Shown piece after piece: positions 16,778 through 25,351 of a stretch of 38,002 bases of DNA. The notes beneath the pieces were generated by a model. The model searched no databases and was not told where the DNA came from. It saw nothing but the letters and a program-made list of their open reading frames with translations. The position numbers were made by a program, and so were the translations under genes. The number at the start of each line of letters is the position of its first letter. The stretch's first letter is position 1. The DNA is taken from contig NZ_JALCYY010000049.1 of NCBI RefSeq assembly GCF_022690685.1, positions 1-38,002 on the forward strand, read 5' to 3'. The DNA is from Anaeromyxobacter terrae. GTDB taxonomy: Bacteria > Myxococcota > Myxococcia > Myxococcales > Anaeromyxobacteraceae.

Positions 16778-17359
16778 CTACCCCTCCACCGTGAACCGCG
16801 GCGCGTCCGCCCAGAGCCCCTCGATGTCGTAGAAGCCGCGCGAGTCGCGGCTCATGACGTGCGCCACCACGTCGCCGTAGTCGACGAGGATCCAGCGGCC
16901 GGTCTCGTAGCCCTCCACGCCGACCTTGGAGACCCCCTGCTCCTTCATGGTCTGCTCGACGTGATCGGCGATGGCGGAGGCCTGCCGGTCCGAGTCGGCG
17001 GTCATGACGACGAAGTAGTCCGCGTAGCTCGTGAGGCCGCGCACGTCGAGGACGGTCACGTCCTCGGCCTTCTTGTCGAGCCCGGCCTGGGCGATCGCGA
17101 GCGCGGTCGGGCGCGCGACGTCGGGCAGGGGCGCGGCGACCTCGGCGGCCGCGGAGACGGCGCCGCCGCCGGCCGGCCGCTTCGCCGCGCGCGGCGTCCG
17201 CTTCTGGGCCTGCGACACCGGCGCGGGAACGCGCCGCCGCTTCGCCGGGACCTTCCCTCCGCGGGCGGGCTGCCTCCCGCCGCGCGCGGGCGCCTTTCCG
17301 AGCTTCGCCGTCGTCTTCCTCGTCGCCTTCTTCGCCGTCGCCTTCTTCTTGATCGCCAT
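16778..17359 (-). CDS. rsfS: Ribosomal silencing factor RsfS with a basic histone-H1-like N-terminal extension
   Basis: 193 residues from the ATG at 17359, preceded by AGGGGAAAG. The RsfS/Iojap domain occupies about residues 84-190 (DVRGLTSYADYFVVMTADSDR, then GRWILVDYGDVVAHVMSRDSRGFYDIEGLW). RsfS binds ribosomal protein L14 (uL14) on the large subunit and blocks subunit joining when nutrients are short. Residues 1-65 are an added tail rich in Lys, Ala, Arg and Pro (AIKKKATAKKATRKTTAKL), like the Lys/Ala-rich tails of bacterial H1-like proteins. Family members usually have only about 105-130 residues. It starts 8 nt after the proA stop, in one operon with proB and proA. An upstream start would read into proA. 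Confidence 0.92.
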   Translation of the reverse strand: MAIKKKATAKKATRKTTAKLGKAPARGGRQPARGGKVPAKRRRVPAPVSQAQKRTPRAAKRPAGGGAVSAAAEVAAPLPDVARPTALAIAQAGLDKKAEDVTVLDVRGLTSYADYFVVMTADSDRQASAIADHVEQTMKEQGVSKVGVEGYETGRWILVDYGDVVAHVMSRDSRGFYDIEGLWADAPRFTVEG

Positions 17360-17367
17360 TCTTTCCC

Positions 17368-18663
17368 CTAGCCCCGCACGTGCCCGTCGCCCTCCACCAC
17401 GTACTTCTGGGTGGTGAGCTCGGAGAGGCCCATCGGGCCGAACGCGTGGAGCTTCGTCGTAGAGATTCCGATCTCGGCCCCAAGGCCGAGCTCGCCGCCG
17501 TCGTTGAACCGTGTCGAGGCGTTCACCATCACCGCGCTCGCCGTCACCTCGCGCTCGAAGCGGCGCGCGCTCGCGAGGTCCCGCGTGAGGATCGCCTCCG
17601 TGTGGAGCGAGCCGTAGCGGGCGATGTGATCGAGCGCGCCGTCGAGATCGTGGACGACGCGCACCGCCAGGATCTTGTCCGAGAACTCCTTGCCGAAGTC
17701 GTCGGGCGCCGCCGCCACCGCGGGCACGCCGGCGCGCGCGAGGATCGTGAGCGAGGTCGGGCAGCAGCGGAGCTCGACGCCCGCCTCGGCGAGGGCGCGC
17801 CCCACCGCCGGGAGGAGCCGCGCCGCCGCCTCGCGGTGCACGAGGAGGCACTCGGTCGCGTTGCACACGGCGGGGCGCTGCACCTTGCCGTTCAGCGCGA
17901 GGGCGATCGCCTGCTCGAGCGGCGCGCTCTCGTCGAGGTAGAGGTGGCAGACGCCCTGGTAATGCTTCACCACCGGCACGCGCGATCGCTCCGCGACGGC
18001 GCGGATGAGCGACGGGCCGCCGCGCGGGATGGCGAGGTCGATGAGGTCGTCGAGCTTCAGGAGCTCGAAGGTCGCCTCGCGGTCCGTCGTCGGCACGACC
18101 TGGGCGCTCGCGGCAGGCAGGCCCGCCGCGGCGAGCCCCTCCGCGAAGGCCGCGGCGAGCGCGAGCGACGAGCGGAGGGCGTCCGAGCCGGGCCGCAGGA
18201 TCGCGGCGTTGCCGCTCTTCACGCAGAGCGCCGCCGCGTCCACCGTCACGTTCGGCCGCGCCTCGTACACCATCAGCACCACGCCGAGCGGGATGCGGAC
18301 CTTCCTCACGGAGAGGCCGTTCGGGCGCCGCCAGCTCGCGGTCACCTCGCCCACCGGATCCGGCAGCGCCGCGACCTCGCGCAGCGCGCCGGCGATCTCC
18401 TCGAGCCGCCTCGCGTCGAGCGCGAGCCGGTCGAGGTAGGCGTCCGACTGCCCCGCGGCGCGCGCCGCGGCGAGGTCCTCGGCGTTCGCGGCGAGGATCT
18501 CCGCCTGGTGCCGGCCGATCGCCTCGGCGGCGGCGCGCAGCGCGGCGTCCTTGGCCCGCGTCTCCGCGCAGCCGAGCACGCGCGCGGCGTCGCGGGACGC
18601 CTCCGCGAGCCGCCGCATCTCGGCAGCGAGCCCCTCGCTCGCGGGCTGTCTCATGGCGGTCAT
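17368..18663 (-). CDS. proA: Gamma-glutamyl phosphate reductase (glutamate-5-semialdehyde dehydrogenase)
   Basis: 431 residues, the normal length. It reduces gamma-glutamyl phosphate with NADPH to glutamate-5-semialdehyde, step two of proline synthesis. Seen here: the conserved [20 protein letters not shown] block (119-138), [12 protein letters not shown] (151-162) and the catalytic cysteine C267 in [17 protein letters not shown]. The first ATG (18663) overlaps the proB stop as ATGA, so translation is probably coupled; a second Met three residues in is also possible. Downstream comes rsfS. In many bacteria nadD lies between proA and rsfS, and it is missing here. Confidence 0.97.
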   Translation of the reverse strand: MTAMRQPASEGLAAEMRRLAEASRDAARVLGCAETRAKDAALRAAAEAIGRHQAEILAANAEDLAAARAAGQSDAYLDRLALDARRLEEIAGALREVAALPDPVGEVTASWRRPNGLSVRKVRIPLGVVLMVYEARPNVTVDAAALCVKSGNAAILRPGSDALRSSLALAAAFAEGLAAAGLPAASAQVVPTTDREATFELLKLDDLIDLAIPRGGPSLIRAVAERSRVPVVKHYQGVCHLYLDESAPLEQAIALALNGKVQRPAVCNATECLLVHREAAARLLPAVGRALAEAGVELRCCPTSLTILARAGVPAVAAAPDDFGKEFSDKILAVRVVHDLDGALDHIARYGSLHTEAILTRDLASARRFEREVTASAVMVNASTRFNDGGELGLGAEIGISTTKLHAFGPMGLSELTTQKYVVEGDGHVRG

Positions 18664-19793
18664 TCCCGGGGTTCGAGCACGACGAGATCGTCCCGGTGGA
18701 CGATCTCGTCGAGGTACTTATACCCGAGCGCCCGCTCGATCTCGCTCGTCTTCAGCCCCGCGATCTTGCGGATCTCCTCGGCGGCGTAGCCGGCGAGCCC
18801 GCGCGCGAACGGCCTCGCCGGGTCGACCGCGATGTCGACCGGGTCGCCCACCCCGAACTGACCCTCCACGGTCCGGACCCCCGAGGGGAGGAGGGAGCGG
18901 CCCTGCTCGGTGAGCGCCCGGCGCGCGCCCGGATCCACCACGATGACGCCCTTGCCCTTGGCGGCGGCGGCGAGCCAGCCCTTGCGCGAGGTGAGCCGAT
19001 CGGTGCCGCGCGCGAACACCGTCCCCACGCGCTCGCCCGCCAGGAGCGCCGCGAGCGCCCCCGGGCGGCGGCCGGAGAGGAGCGCGGTGACGACGCCCTG
19101 GGCGCCGAGCCGGCGCGCCGCCTTCACCTTGGTCGCCATCCCGCCGACGCTGCGCTCGCTGCCGGCGCCGCCCGCGAACCGCTCGATCTCCGCGGTCACG
19201 CGCGGCACGTCGTGGAGGAGCGTGGCGCCCCGCTCGGCGGGGTTCCGGTCGTAGAGCCCCTCGACGTCCGTGAGCATGGCGACGAGCCCCGCCTCGACGC
19301 AGCCCGCGACCAGCCCCGCGAGCGTGTCGTTGTCCCCCACCTTGATCTCGTCCACCGCGACGGTGTCGTTCTCGTTCACCACCGGCACGACGCCGGCCTC
19401 GAGGAGCTTCTCGAAGGTGCGCCGCGCGTTGAGGAAGCGCTTGCGCGAGGCGAGGTCGTCCGCGGTGAGGAGCACCTGCGCGACGGTGAGGCCGTGCGCG
19501 CCGAGGGCGTCGCCCCACGCCGCCATCAGGTGCGGCTGGCCGACCGCGGCGCACGCCTGCTTGGTCGGGATGTCCCAGGGCTTGCCCTTGCCGCGGACGA
19601 GCCCGAGCCGCTCCGCGCCGAGCGCGACGGCGCCGGACGAGACGAGCACGACCCGGTGGCCGCGGGCGATCTGCGCGAGCTCCGCGCCGAGCCGGGCGCA
19701 GTTCTCCCGATCGAACCGGCCGCTCCGGTCGGTGAGCGTGCCGGTGCCGACCTTCACGACGAGCCGTTTCGTGCGGGAGAGCGCGCTGCGCAT
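18660..19793 (-). CDS. proB: Glutamate 5-kinase with C-terminal PUA domain
   Basis: 377 residues from the ATG at 19793. It phosphorylates glutamate to gamma-glutamyl phosphate, the first and usually feedback-regulated step of proline synthesis. The amino-acid-kinase domain has [14 protein letters not shown] (9-22), [17 protein letters not shown] (49-65), [15 protein letters not shown] (135-149), FGDNDxL-like [10 protein letters not shown] (151-160) and [12 protein letters not shown] (217-228). Residues of about 282-360 form the PUA domain. The frame is open for another 370 codons upstream, but that translation is not protein-like and the family N-terminus begins here. It is the first gene of proB-proA-rsfS. 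Confidence 0.97.
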   Translation of the reverse strand: MRSALSRTKRLVVKVGTGTLTDRSGRFDRENCARLGAELAQIARGHRVVLVSSGAVALGAERLGLVRGKGKPWDIPTKQACAAVGQPHLMAAWGDALGAHGLTVAQVLLTADDLASRKRFLNARRTFEKLLEAGVVPVVNENDTVAVDEIKVGDNDTLAGLVAGCVEAGLVAMLTDVEGLYDRNPAERGATLLHDVPRVTAEIERFAGGAGSERSVGGMATKVKAARRLGAQGVVTALLSGRRPGALAALLAGERVGTVFARGTDRLTSRKGWLAAAAKGKGVIVVDPGARRALTEQGRSLLPSGVRTVEGQFGVGDPVDIAVDPARPFARGLAGYAAEEIRKIAGLKTSEIERALGYKYLDEIVHRDDLVVLEPRE

Positions 19794-19879
19794 GGGGGCG
19801 AGAGCGTACCCGATCCGGGTCCTCGCGCCGAGCCACGGCCGCGCGGCCGCCCGGCGCCGAATCCCGCGCGACCTCCGGG

Positions 19880-20476
19880 CTACCCCGCGAGCCCGCGCCC
19901 GATCTGCCAGGCGCCGAAGGCGAGGAGCACGGCGCCGGAGAGGACCCCGAGCGCGCGGGTGAAGCGGGGCCCGAGCCGGCTCGCCGCGCCGGCGAGCCCG
20001 ACGATGGCGAGGTTCCCGCCGGTGAGGAACAGGTAGAAGCCGGCGAGGAACGCGAGCGCGCGCGCCGGAGCGTCGCGCCAGGCCTCGGCGAGCAGCGGGC
20101 CGCCCACGAGGCTCCAGAAGATCCAGGCGTTCGGGTTCGTGAGGTTCACGAGCGTCGCGCGCACGATCCCGCGCGGCGGCGCCCGCCCCTCCGCCACCAC
20201 GCCGGCATGGGCGGCCCGCAGGGTCGCGAGGGCGAGCCAGAGGACGACGGCGCCGCCCGCGATCTGCAGGCCGCGGAGGAGCCCCGAGGGGAGCTGGGAG
20301 AGGACGAGGAGGACGACGGCGATGACCGCCGGATCCGAGAGGAACGGCACGAGCGCGACGGGCAGCGTGCGCGCCGCGCCGTTCCGGAGCGACTGCGCGA
20401 GCAGGTAGGCCTGGTACGGCCCGGGCTGCGCGGCGGCGGAGAGGCCGAGCGTCGCGCCGGTGAGGAAGAGCGTCAC
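19880..20476 (-). CDS. LysE-family amino-acid exporter
   Basis: 198 residues if it starts at the GTG at 20476. The frame is open to an ATG at 20641, but the extra 55 residues are charged and Pro-rich and do not fit the family, whose first membrane helix lies at the very N-terminus. Visible family features are LFLTGATLGLSAAAQPGPYQAYLLAQSLRNG near the start and LVNLTNPNAWIFWSLVGGPLL in the middle, within about six membrane segments. LysE/RhtB proteins export amino acids or homoserine lactones. The gene lies upstream of proB on the same strand (86 nt gap). There is no strong ribosome-binding site at the chosen start, so its exact position is uncertain. Confidence 0.82.
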   Translation of the reverse strand: MTLFLTGATLGLSAAAQPGPYQAYLLAQSLRNGAARTLPVALVPFLSDPAVIAVVLLVLSQLPSGLLRGLQIAGGAVVLWLALATLRAAHAGVVAEGRAPPRGIVRATLVNLTNPNAWIFWSLVGGPLLAEAWRDAPARALAFLAGFYLFLTGGNLAIVGLAGAASRLGPRFTRALGVLSGAVLLAFGAWQIGRGLAG

Positions 20477-20724
20477 GGCGGGGAGGAAACACGAAAGGGC
20501 GCGCGCCGTCGAGGGCGGTCCAGGTACCGGTCGCGGCCGATCGCCGGACGGCGCTCCACGTCGCGCTTCTCCCCACGACGTCGGGGTCTCGCTCGGCCGC
20601 CGCGCAGCAGCGTCGCGGGGCCGGCGCCCCGCTCCCCACATCGTCCGACCTCGCGCGATGACGCAGGGTGGAGCCCATGCACGATGCGTGATAGGCGTGG
20701 GCCTCTCCCGCCTGAGGAGCCGCC

Positions 20725-21993
20725 ATGCACCGGAACCCCCTCACCCTCCTCCTCGCCGTCGCGCTGCTCGCCGCCTGCGCCGGCGGCAGCGACGGCTCGA
20801 CGAGCGGCCCGCTCGTCGTGACCGGGTCGGTCGTCGGCTCCGACCGCCTGCCGGTCGAGGGCGCCCGGGTCGCGACGCGGACCGCGGACGGCTGGCGCAG
20901 CACGACGTCGGACGTGCAGGGCGCGTTCGCGCTCCAGGTCGACGGCGTGCCCTACGATCTCGCGGTCGTGCGGGGCGACCAGGTGGACCTCTATCTGGGC
21001 GTCACGCGCACCAACCCGCAGGCTCGGCTGGCCCTCCCCGCCGGCGGCTTGGGCGCCCTCGGCGCGACCTTCACGACGACCATCACGGGCGACTGCGGCG
21101 GCGCGGGGTGCCCGCCGGCCGGCTACGAGGGTAACGGGCAGCTCACCTTCACGACGGGGACCGCGTACTGGTTCGGCACCGCTCAGCCGCCGGGCTCGGC
21201 CGGCACGTACAACCTGGCCTGGATGGGCCCCGCGGGCACGCTCTTCGCCATGTACTGGGCGTGCCCTGGCACGTGCGCGGCGAGCGCGCCCGGCGCGTTC
21301 TGGCTCGCGCGCCAGGACGCGGTCGCGCTCCGCGCCGGCGTGACGACCGACCTCCCCGCGCTCGCGCTCGCGCCCCTGCCGACCGCCCCGCTCGGCGTGA
21401 ACCTCACCGCGCCGCAGGGCGTCTCGCCCCAGGCCATGATGGGGTTCGCGCTCGGGACGCCGGCGGCCTACTGGCTGCACGCCGCCGGGCCGGCTGCGCC
21501 GGGCGCCCACACGTTCCTCGTGCCGCTCGCCCAGGACCTCCGGACGATGGTGTACGTCACGGCGTCGCCGGGCGGCGGCGCCATGACCTCGGCGACGTGC
21601 GCCGGGACCACCCCGACGGCGAGCGTGGTCGATCTCGCGCTTCGCGCGGTCCCATCGCTCCTCGAGCCGCTCGACGGCGCGACCCTCGGGGCAGGGACCC
21701 GGTTCGCGTGGTCGAGCGAGCCCGGCGCCGTCCACGTGCTCGGGCTGGTGTCGAGCACGACGGGCGCCCCCGACTTCCACGTCACCACGACGGCGCAGAC
21801 GTTCGAAGTGCCGGACCTGTCCGCCCTCGGCATCACGGTCCCCGCCGGCGCGGCGTACACCTGGAGCGTCCGGAGCCAGCCGACGACCGTGGACGGGCGG
21901 CTCGCGCCCACGTCCACGGCGCCGATCCCGCCGTCGCAGTTCACGTCGTCGTGGAGCACGCAGTCGGCGACGCGCACGGCGACCGTGCTCTAG
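20725..21993 (+). CDS. Hypothetical lipoprotein with a carboxypeptidase-regulatory-like N-terminal domain
   Basis: 422 residues. The signal peptide ends in the lipobox LAAC (Cys18), followed by a Gly/Ser linker. Residues of about 32-90 (VVTGSVVGSDRLPVEGARVATRTADGWRS and onward) look like the beta-sandwich CarboxypepD_reg fold. The rest is Ala/Gly/Thr-rich, beta-type and low in charge. Four cysteines in its first half (GDCGGAGCPP and WACPGTCAAS) could form two disulfides. The C-terminal part (PSLLEPLDGATLGAGTRFAWSS) resembles fibronectin- or Ig-like modules found in surface lipoproteins of Myxococcota. I do not recognise a function. The gene stands alone and converges on the exonuclease gene 18 nt away. 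Confidence 0.8.
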   Translation: MHRNPLTLLLAVALLAACAGGSDGSTSGPLVVTGSVVGSDRLPVEGARVATRTADGWRSTTSDVQGAFALQVDGVPYDLAVVRGDQVDLYLGVTRTNPQARLALPAGGLGALGATFTTTITGDCGGAGCPPAGYEGNGQLTFTTGTAYWFGTAQPPGSAGTYNLAWMGPAGTLFAMYWACPGTCAASAPGAFWLARQDAVALRAGVTTDLPALALAPLPTAPLGVNLTAPQGVSPQAMMGFALGTPAAYWLHAAGPAAPGAHTFLVPLAQDLRTMVYVTASPGGGAMTSATCAGTTPTASVVDLALRAVPSLLEPLDGATLGAGTRFAWSSEPGAVHVLGLVSSTTGAPDFHVTTTAQTFEVPDLSALGITVPAGAAYTWSVRSQPTTVDGRLAPTSTAPIPPSQFTSSWSTQSATRTATVL

Positions 21994-22011
21994 CGCCCCC
22001 GCGCGCTCGTC

Positions 22012-22530
22012 TCACCGCGCCTGGAGCTTCAGCCCCATGTCGATCATCGCGAGGATCGCCTCGGCGTTCCCCTTGGCGTCGTTCACGGGGTGGTGGTCGT
22101 GCCCGGTCTTGCGCAGGTGCTTCCACTGCGCGTACGCGTCCTTCACCATCCCGCAGTAGAGGTCGCCGATGCGCCGGCCGCTCCAGCCGAAGGGGTTCCG
22201 GGACAGGTACGTGTGGAAGTACCAGTTCACGAACTGCCAGTCGAAGGCGAGGTTGTCCGAGAAGAAGACGGGCTTGCCGCGCGTCGTCTCCTGGATCCAG
22301 CGCTCGAACGCCGCCATCACCTCGCCCGGCTCGTCGTAGCGCAGGTGCTCCTCGCGCGTCGTCGCCGACACCGCGAGCGCCTCGGGGAGGAAGGCGTCGG
22401 AGATGGGGCGCGTGCGCCCGTAGAAGGTGCGGCCGAGCCCGGGCTCGACGAGCACCGCGCCGAGCGACACCATCGAGTACTTCCCCGGGATCGGACCGTC
22501 CGCCTCGACGTCCACCACGTAGAGCGACAT
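22012..22530 (-). CDS. DEDDh-type 3'-5' exonuclease (DnaQ-like fold)
   Basis: 172 residues. The exonuclease signature is in order: D7-x-E9 near the N-terminus (YVVDVEADGP), D97 in the middle (SDNLAFDWQF) and H147-P-V-N-D151 at the C-terminus (HHPVNDAKGNAEAIL). These residues bind two metal ions and hydrolyse DNA or RNA from the 3' end. No other domain is present, so it is a stand-alone nuclease rather than a polymerase subunit. It starts 9 nt after the MFS transporter stop and is probably co-transcribed with it, although the two have no evident functional link. Confidence 0.88.
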   Translation of the reverse strand: MSLYVVDVEADGPIPGKYSMVSLGAVLVEPGLGRTFYGRTRPISDAFLPEALAVSATTREEHLRYDEPGEVMAAFERWIQETTRGKPVFFSDNLAFDWQFVNWYFHTYLSRNPFGWSGRRIGDLYCGMVKDAYAQWKHLRKTGHDHHPVNDAKGNAEAILAMIDMGLKLQAR

Positions 22531-22539
22531 GGGCTTCCT

Positions 22540-23799
22540 CTAATCGCGCTCGACGTAGTCGAGGTCGACCCCGAAGGTCTCCCGCAGCCGGAGCGCCGAG
22601 ACGAGCGCCAGCGCGAACCAGACCGCGCCGACCGCGAGCGCTCCGCCGAGGAGCCCGAGGGACGGGCGCAGGAACACGAACGACGAGGTCACCACCACGA
22701 CGAGCCCGCGGACGAAGTTCGGCACCGTCGTCGCGACGGTCGCGCGGATGTTCGTGCCGAACTGCTCGGCGGCGACGGTGACGAAGATCGCCCAGTAGCC
22801 GCTCGTCACCCCGAGGAGGCCGCAGAGCGCGAGGAACACCCCCGGCGAGGCGCCCCGGCCGACGAGGAAGTAGGCCGCGATCGCCCCGGCGAGGAGGGAG
22901 AGGAAGAGGAGCACCACCTTGCGCCGGCTCTGGAGCACCTGGGAGAGCGTCCCGCTCGCCAGGTCGCCGGCGACGAGCCCGCCGTAGAAGAACGCCACCG
23001 CGTCGCCGGCCGAGACCGGCCCGGTGACGCCGAGCGCCTGGGCGAACTCGGGCGCGCCGAGGACCAGGATCGCGTTCGCGAACCAGATCGGCACGGCGAT
23101 GAGGATCGAGGCGAGGTAGCGCGTGAGCCGCTCGCGGTCGGTGAAGAGGGAGAGGAAGTTGCCGCGCGAGACCCCCTTCGCCTTCGCCACGCGGCGGAAC
23201 ATCCCCGACTCGCGCACCTTGATGCGCAGGACGAGGAGCACGAGGCCGAGGCCGCCGCCGACGAGGTAGGCCCAGCGCCAGTCGAGCCACTTCGCGACGA
23301 GGTTCCCCGCCACCGCGCCCGACACGCCGACCGACGCGACGATCATCGTCCCGTAGCCGCGCAGCCGGGCGGGCAGGATCTCCGAGACGAGCGTGACGCC
23401 CGCGCCGAGCTCGCCGGCGAGCCCGAGCCCGGCGGCGAAGCGCAGGAGCTTGTAGGTCGCGAGGTCCTGCACGAAGCCGTTCGCGAGCGTGGCGAGCGAG
23501 TAGAGCGTGATCGAGCCGAAGAGGATCTGCAGCCGCCCGAGCTTGTCGCCGACGACGCCGAACAGGATGCCGCCGATGAGCATCCCGACCATCTGCCAGT
23601 TGAGGATCGAGAAGCCCTCGGTGAGGAGCAGCTCGGGGGCGACGCCCAGCGCGGTGAGGCTCGGCTTGCGGACGATCGAGACGAGGATGAGGTCGTAGAT
23701 GTCGACGAAGTACCCGAGCGCCGCGACGATCACGGCGGCGTTCAGGACCGCGCCCGCGCCCGTCGGCGCCTCGGCTTCGGGGGAGACGAAGGTCGCCAT
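22540..23799 (-). CDS. MFS transporter, metabolite:H+ symporter type
   Basis: 419 residues with 12 predicted membrane segments. The first helix carries YFVDIYDLILVSIVRKPSL, and the loop between TM2 and TM3 carries the MFS motif A (GVVGDKLGRLQILF, 81-94). RFAAGLGLAGELGAGVTLVSE in TM4 resembles the sugar-phosphate/carboxylate symporter branch (ShiA/ProP-like). A long cytoplasmic loop (RESGMFRRVAKAKGVSRGNF) follows TM6. It probably imports an organic acid or similar solute with protons; the substrate is unknown. It is the first of two tightly spaced minus-strand genes, 150 nt downstream of the HAD hydrolase gene. Confidence 0.9.
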   Translation of the reverse strand: MATFVSPEAEAPTGAGAVLNAAVIVAALGYFVDIYDLILVSIVRKPSLTALGVAPELLLTEGFSILNWQMVGMLIGGILFGVVGDKLGRLQILFGSITLYSLATLANGFVQDLATYKLLRFAAGLGLAGELGAGVTLVSEILPARLRGYGTMIVASVGVSGAVAGNLVAKWLDWRWAYLVGGGLGLVLLVLRIKVRESGMFRRVAKAKGVSRGNFLSLFTDRERLTRYLASILIAVPIWFANAILVLGAPEFAQALGVTGPVSAGDAVAFFYGGLVAGDLASGTLSQVLQSRRKVVLLFLSLLAGAIAAYFLVGRGASPGVFLALCGLLGVTSGYWAIFVTVAAEQFGTNIRATVATTVPNFVRGLVVVVTSSFVFLRPSLGLLGGALAVGAVWFALALVSALRLRETFGVDLDYVERD

Positions 23800-23949
23800 G
23801 CTGGCCGGCGAGTGAAGCAGAGTCCGGCGGCGGAGTCGAGGCGGCGACGCCCGCGGGCCTTCGCCAGCTCGCGATGACGCGCCGCTTCGTGCGCCGGCCC
23901 GCAGCAGCGCGGGCGCGTCGGGCTCGTCCGCGCGCGAGCGTGGCGCGGG

Positions 23950-24621
23950 TCACCCGCGGCCGAGCGGAGACGCGTCGAAGCGCGCGAGCAGGTCTTCTGG
24001 ACCGGAGTAGATGGCGACGCAGCCGGCGCGGCGGAGGTCCTGCTCGTCGAAGCCGCCGGAGAGGAGCCCGACGGTGCGGAGGCCGGCCCGCCGCGCGGCG
24101 AGCGCGTCCCAGGGCGAGTCGCCCACCGCGATCGCGCGCTCGGGCGGCGCGTGCACGCGCGCCAGCGCGGCCTCGAAGATGTCGGGGTGCGGCTTCGAGC
24201 GCTCGGCGTCGTCCGCGGTCGTCGCGCCCTCGAGGAGCGCGTCGATCCCGAGGAGCCGCCGGTTGTGCTCCACCTCGTCCTCCTTGCCGCTCGAGGCGAG
24301 CGCGATCCGAAGCCCCGCGTCGTGGGCTCGCCGCACGAGCTCGCGCGCGCCGGGGAGCGGCCTCACCCGCGGCATGTACTCCCGCCGCCACAGCTCGCCG
24401 CGGAAGCGCTCGAGCGCCGCGCCGTCCCGCGCGCGCTCGTCCTCGGAGAGGAACACCGGGATGAGCTCGTCGCCGCCCTTGCCGATCTGCCGGCGCACCT
24501 CCTCGAGCGGGACGTCCTTGCCGAACTTCCGGAGCGCCTCCCGCCACGCGTGGGCGTGCAGGTCGACCGAGTCGACGAGCGTCCCGTCCACGTCGAACAG
24601 CACCGCCTCCGGAAGGGCCAT
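23950..24621 (-). CDS. HAD-superfamily hydrolase (phosphoglycolate phosphatase / beta-phosphoglucomutase-like)
   Basis: 223 residues from the ATG at 24621. The HAD motifs are complete: nucleophile D10 and acid D12 (FDVDGTLVDS), motif II Ser110/111 (IALASSGKED), motif III K143 (RSKPHPDIFE) and motif IV D168/D172 (VGDSPWDALAARRAG). A helical cap lies between motifs I and II (about residues 18-88). This makes it a subfamily I phosphatase or phosphomutase on a small phosphorylated metabolite; the exact substrate is not evident. The frame extends 165 codons upstream, but the nucleophile lies at the usual distance from this ATG. It diverges from the STAS-like gene. Confidence 0.9.
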   Translation of the reverse strand: MALPEAVLFDVDGTLVDSVDLHAHAWREALRKFGKDVPLEEVRRQIGKGGDELIPVFLSEDERARDGAALERFRGELWRREYMPRVRPLPGARELVRRAHDAGLRIALASSGKEDEVEHNRRLLGIDALLEGATTADDAERSKPHPDIFEAALARVHAPPERAIAVGDSPWDALAARRAGLRTVGLLSGGFDEQDLRRAGCVAIYSGPEDLLARFDASPLGRG

Positions 24622-24861
24622 GTCCGTGAAGGTGGGCGTTGCCCGCACCCGCGGCACCCGTGCCCGGGCGCCGGCAGCGCGACCCAGGGGCGACCCGTAC
24701 ACAGGGTCGAATGGGGCATCCCGGGCGTGAGTCCTGCGAGCACGGCCAGCCGAAACGCGGACCTGCATGTACGGAGCGTGCACGCGTCCCCGGAGGCCGG
24801 TCCCGGCACGGATCTTCCAGGCACGAGTCTTTGCGGCGCGGGGCCGCGGGGGGAAGACCAG

Positions 24862-25188
24862 ATGAGCGCTAACGGCGCTAACGGCGCGAACGGACCGACA
24901 CGGCGCACGGCGCGCCTGCTCCAGCTCGAGGGCGTCTTCGACGTGCCCGCCGCGCAGCGCGTCACGCGCGCGCTGGCCGACGGGGACGTCGACGAACCGG
25001 TGCACCTCGACCTCACCCACGTGCGCGAGTTTCACGACTTCGGGGTGGCGTTCCTCGCCCAGGCGCTCGCCGCCCGCCCGCGCCACGTGGTGGTGCGGGG
25101 CCTCCGCCAGCACCACCTGCGGCTCCTGCGCTACCTGCGCATCGACACCGCGGGCGTCGATCTGGGCCCTGACACCGAGGCGGCCTGA
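24862..25188 (+). CDS. STAS-domain-like protein without the phosphorylatable serine motif
   Basis: 108 residues from the ATG at 24862 (GGGGAAG about 6 nt upstream). Residues 1-15 are a low-complexity Asn/Gly/Ala leader with a repeated ANG unit. Residues of about 18-95 follow the STAS pattern: strand LLQLEGVFDV, helix AAQRVTRALADG, strand VHLDLTHVREF, then H58-D-F-G61 and helix VAFLAQALAAR. SpoIIAA-type anti-anti-sigma factors have DSSG at that loop, with a phosphorylated Ser. Here there is no Ser, so regulation by the usual kinase is unlikely. No anti-sigma kinase or transporter partner is adjacent. The fold assignment is mine by pattern. Confidence 0.7.
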   Translation: MSANGANGANGPTRRTARLLQLEGVFDVPAAQRVTRALADGDVDEPVHLDLTHVREFHDFGVAFLAQALAARPRHVVVRGLRQHHLRLLRYLRIDTAGVDLGPDTEAA

Positions 25189-25219
25189 GGCCGCTCGGGC
25201 GCTGCCCCCGGCCCCTGCG

Positions 25220-25245
25220 CCGCCTCGCCCGGCACGGCGAGGCGG
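25220..25245 (+). terminator. Strong hairpin after the STAS-like gene
   Basis: A perfect 10-bp stem, CCGCCTCGCC (25220-25229) with GGCGAGGCGG (25236-25245), has a 6-nt loop and lies 31 nt past the STAS-like stop codon. No T tract follows, so it may act as a terminator only with help, or as a transcript-stabilising 3' end. Confidence 0.5.
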
Positions 25246-25351
25246 GCTCCGCTCCGCCCGGCTTCCTGGCTGCTGAGCGACCGTCGGCAGGCCCGCCCGG
25301 GGAGATCCGCTCGATCGGCGCCCCGCGCGTGGCTATGCTCCGTGGCAGCGA

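Noticed and set aside
22090-23877. 595-codon plus-strand frame rich in Glu, Arg and His
   Set aside because: It is antisense to the exonuclease and MFS genes, both of which have intact motifs.
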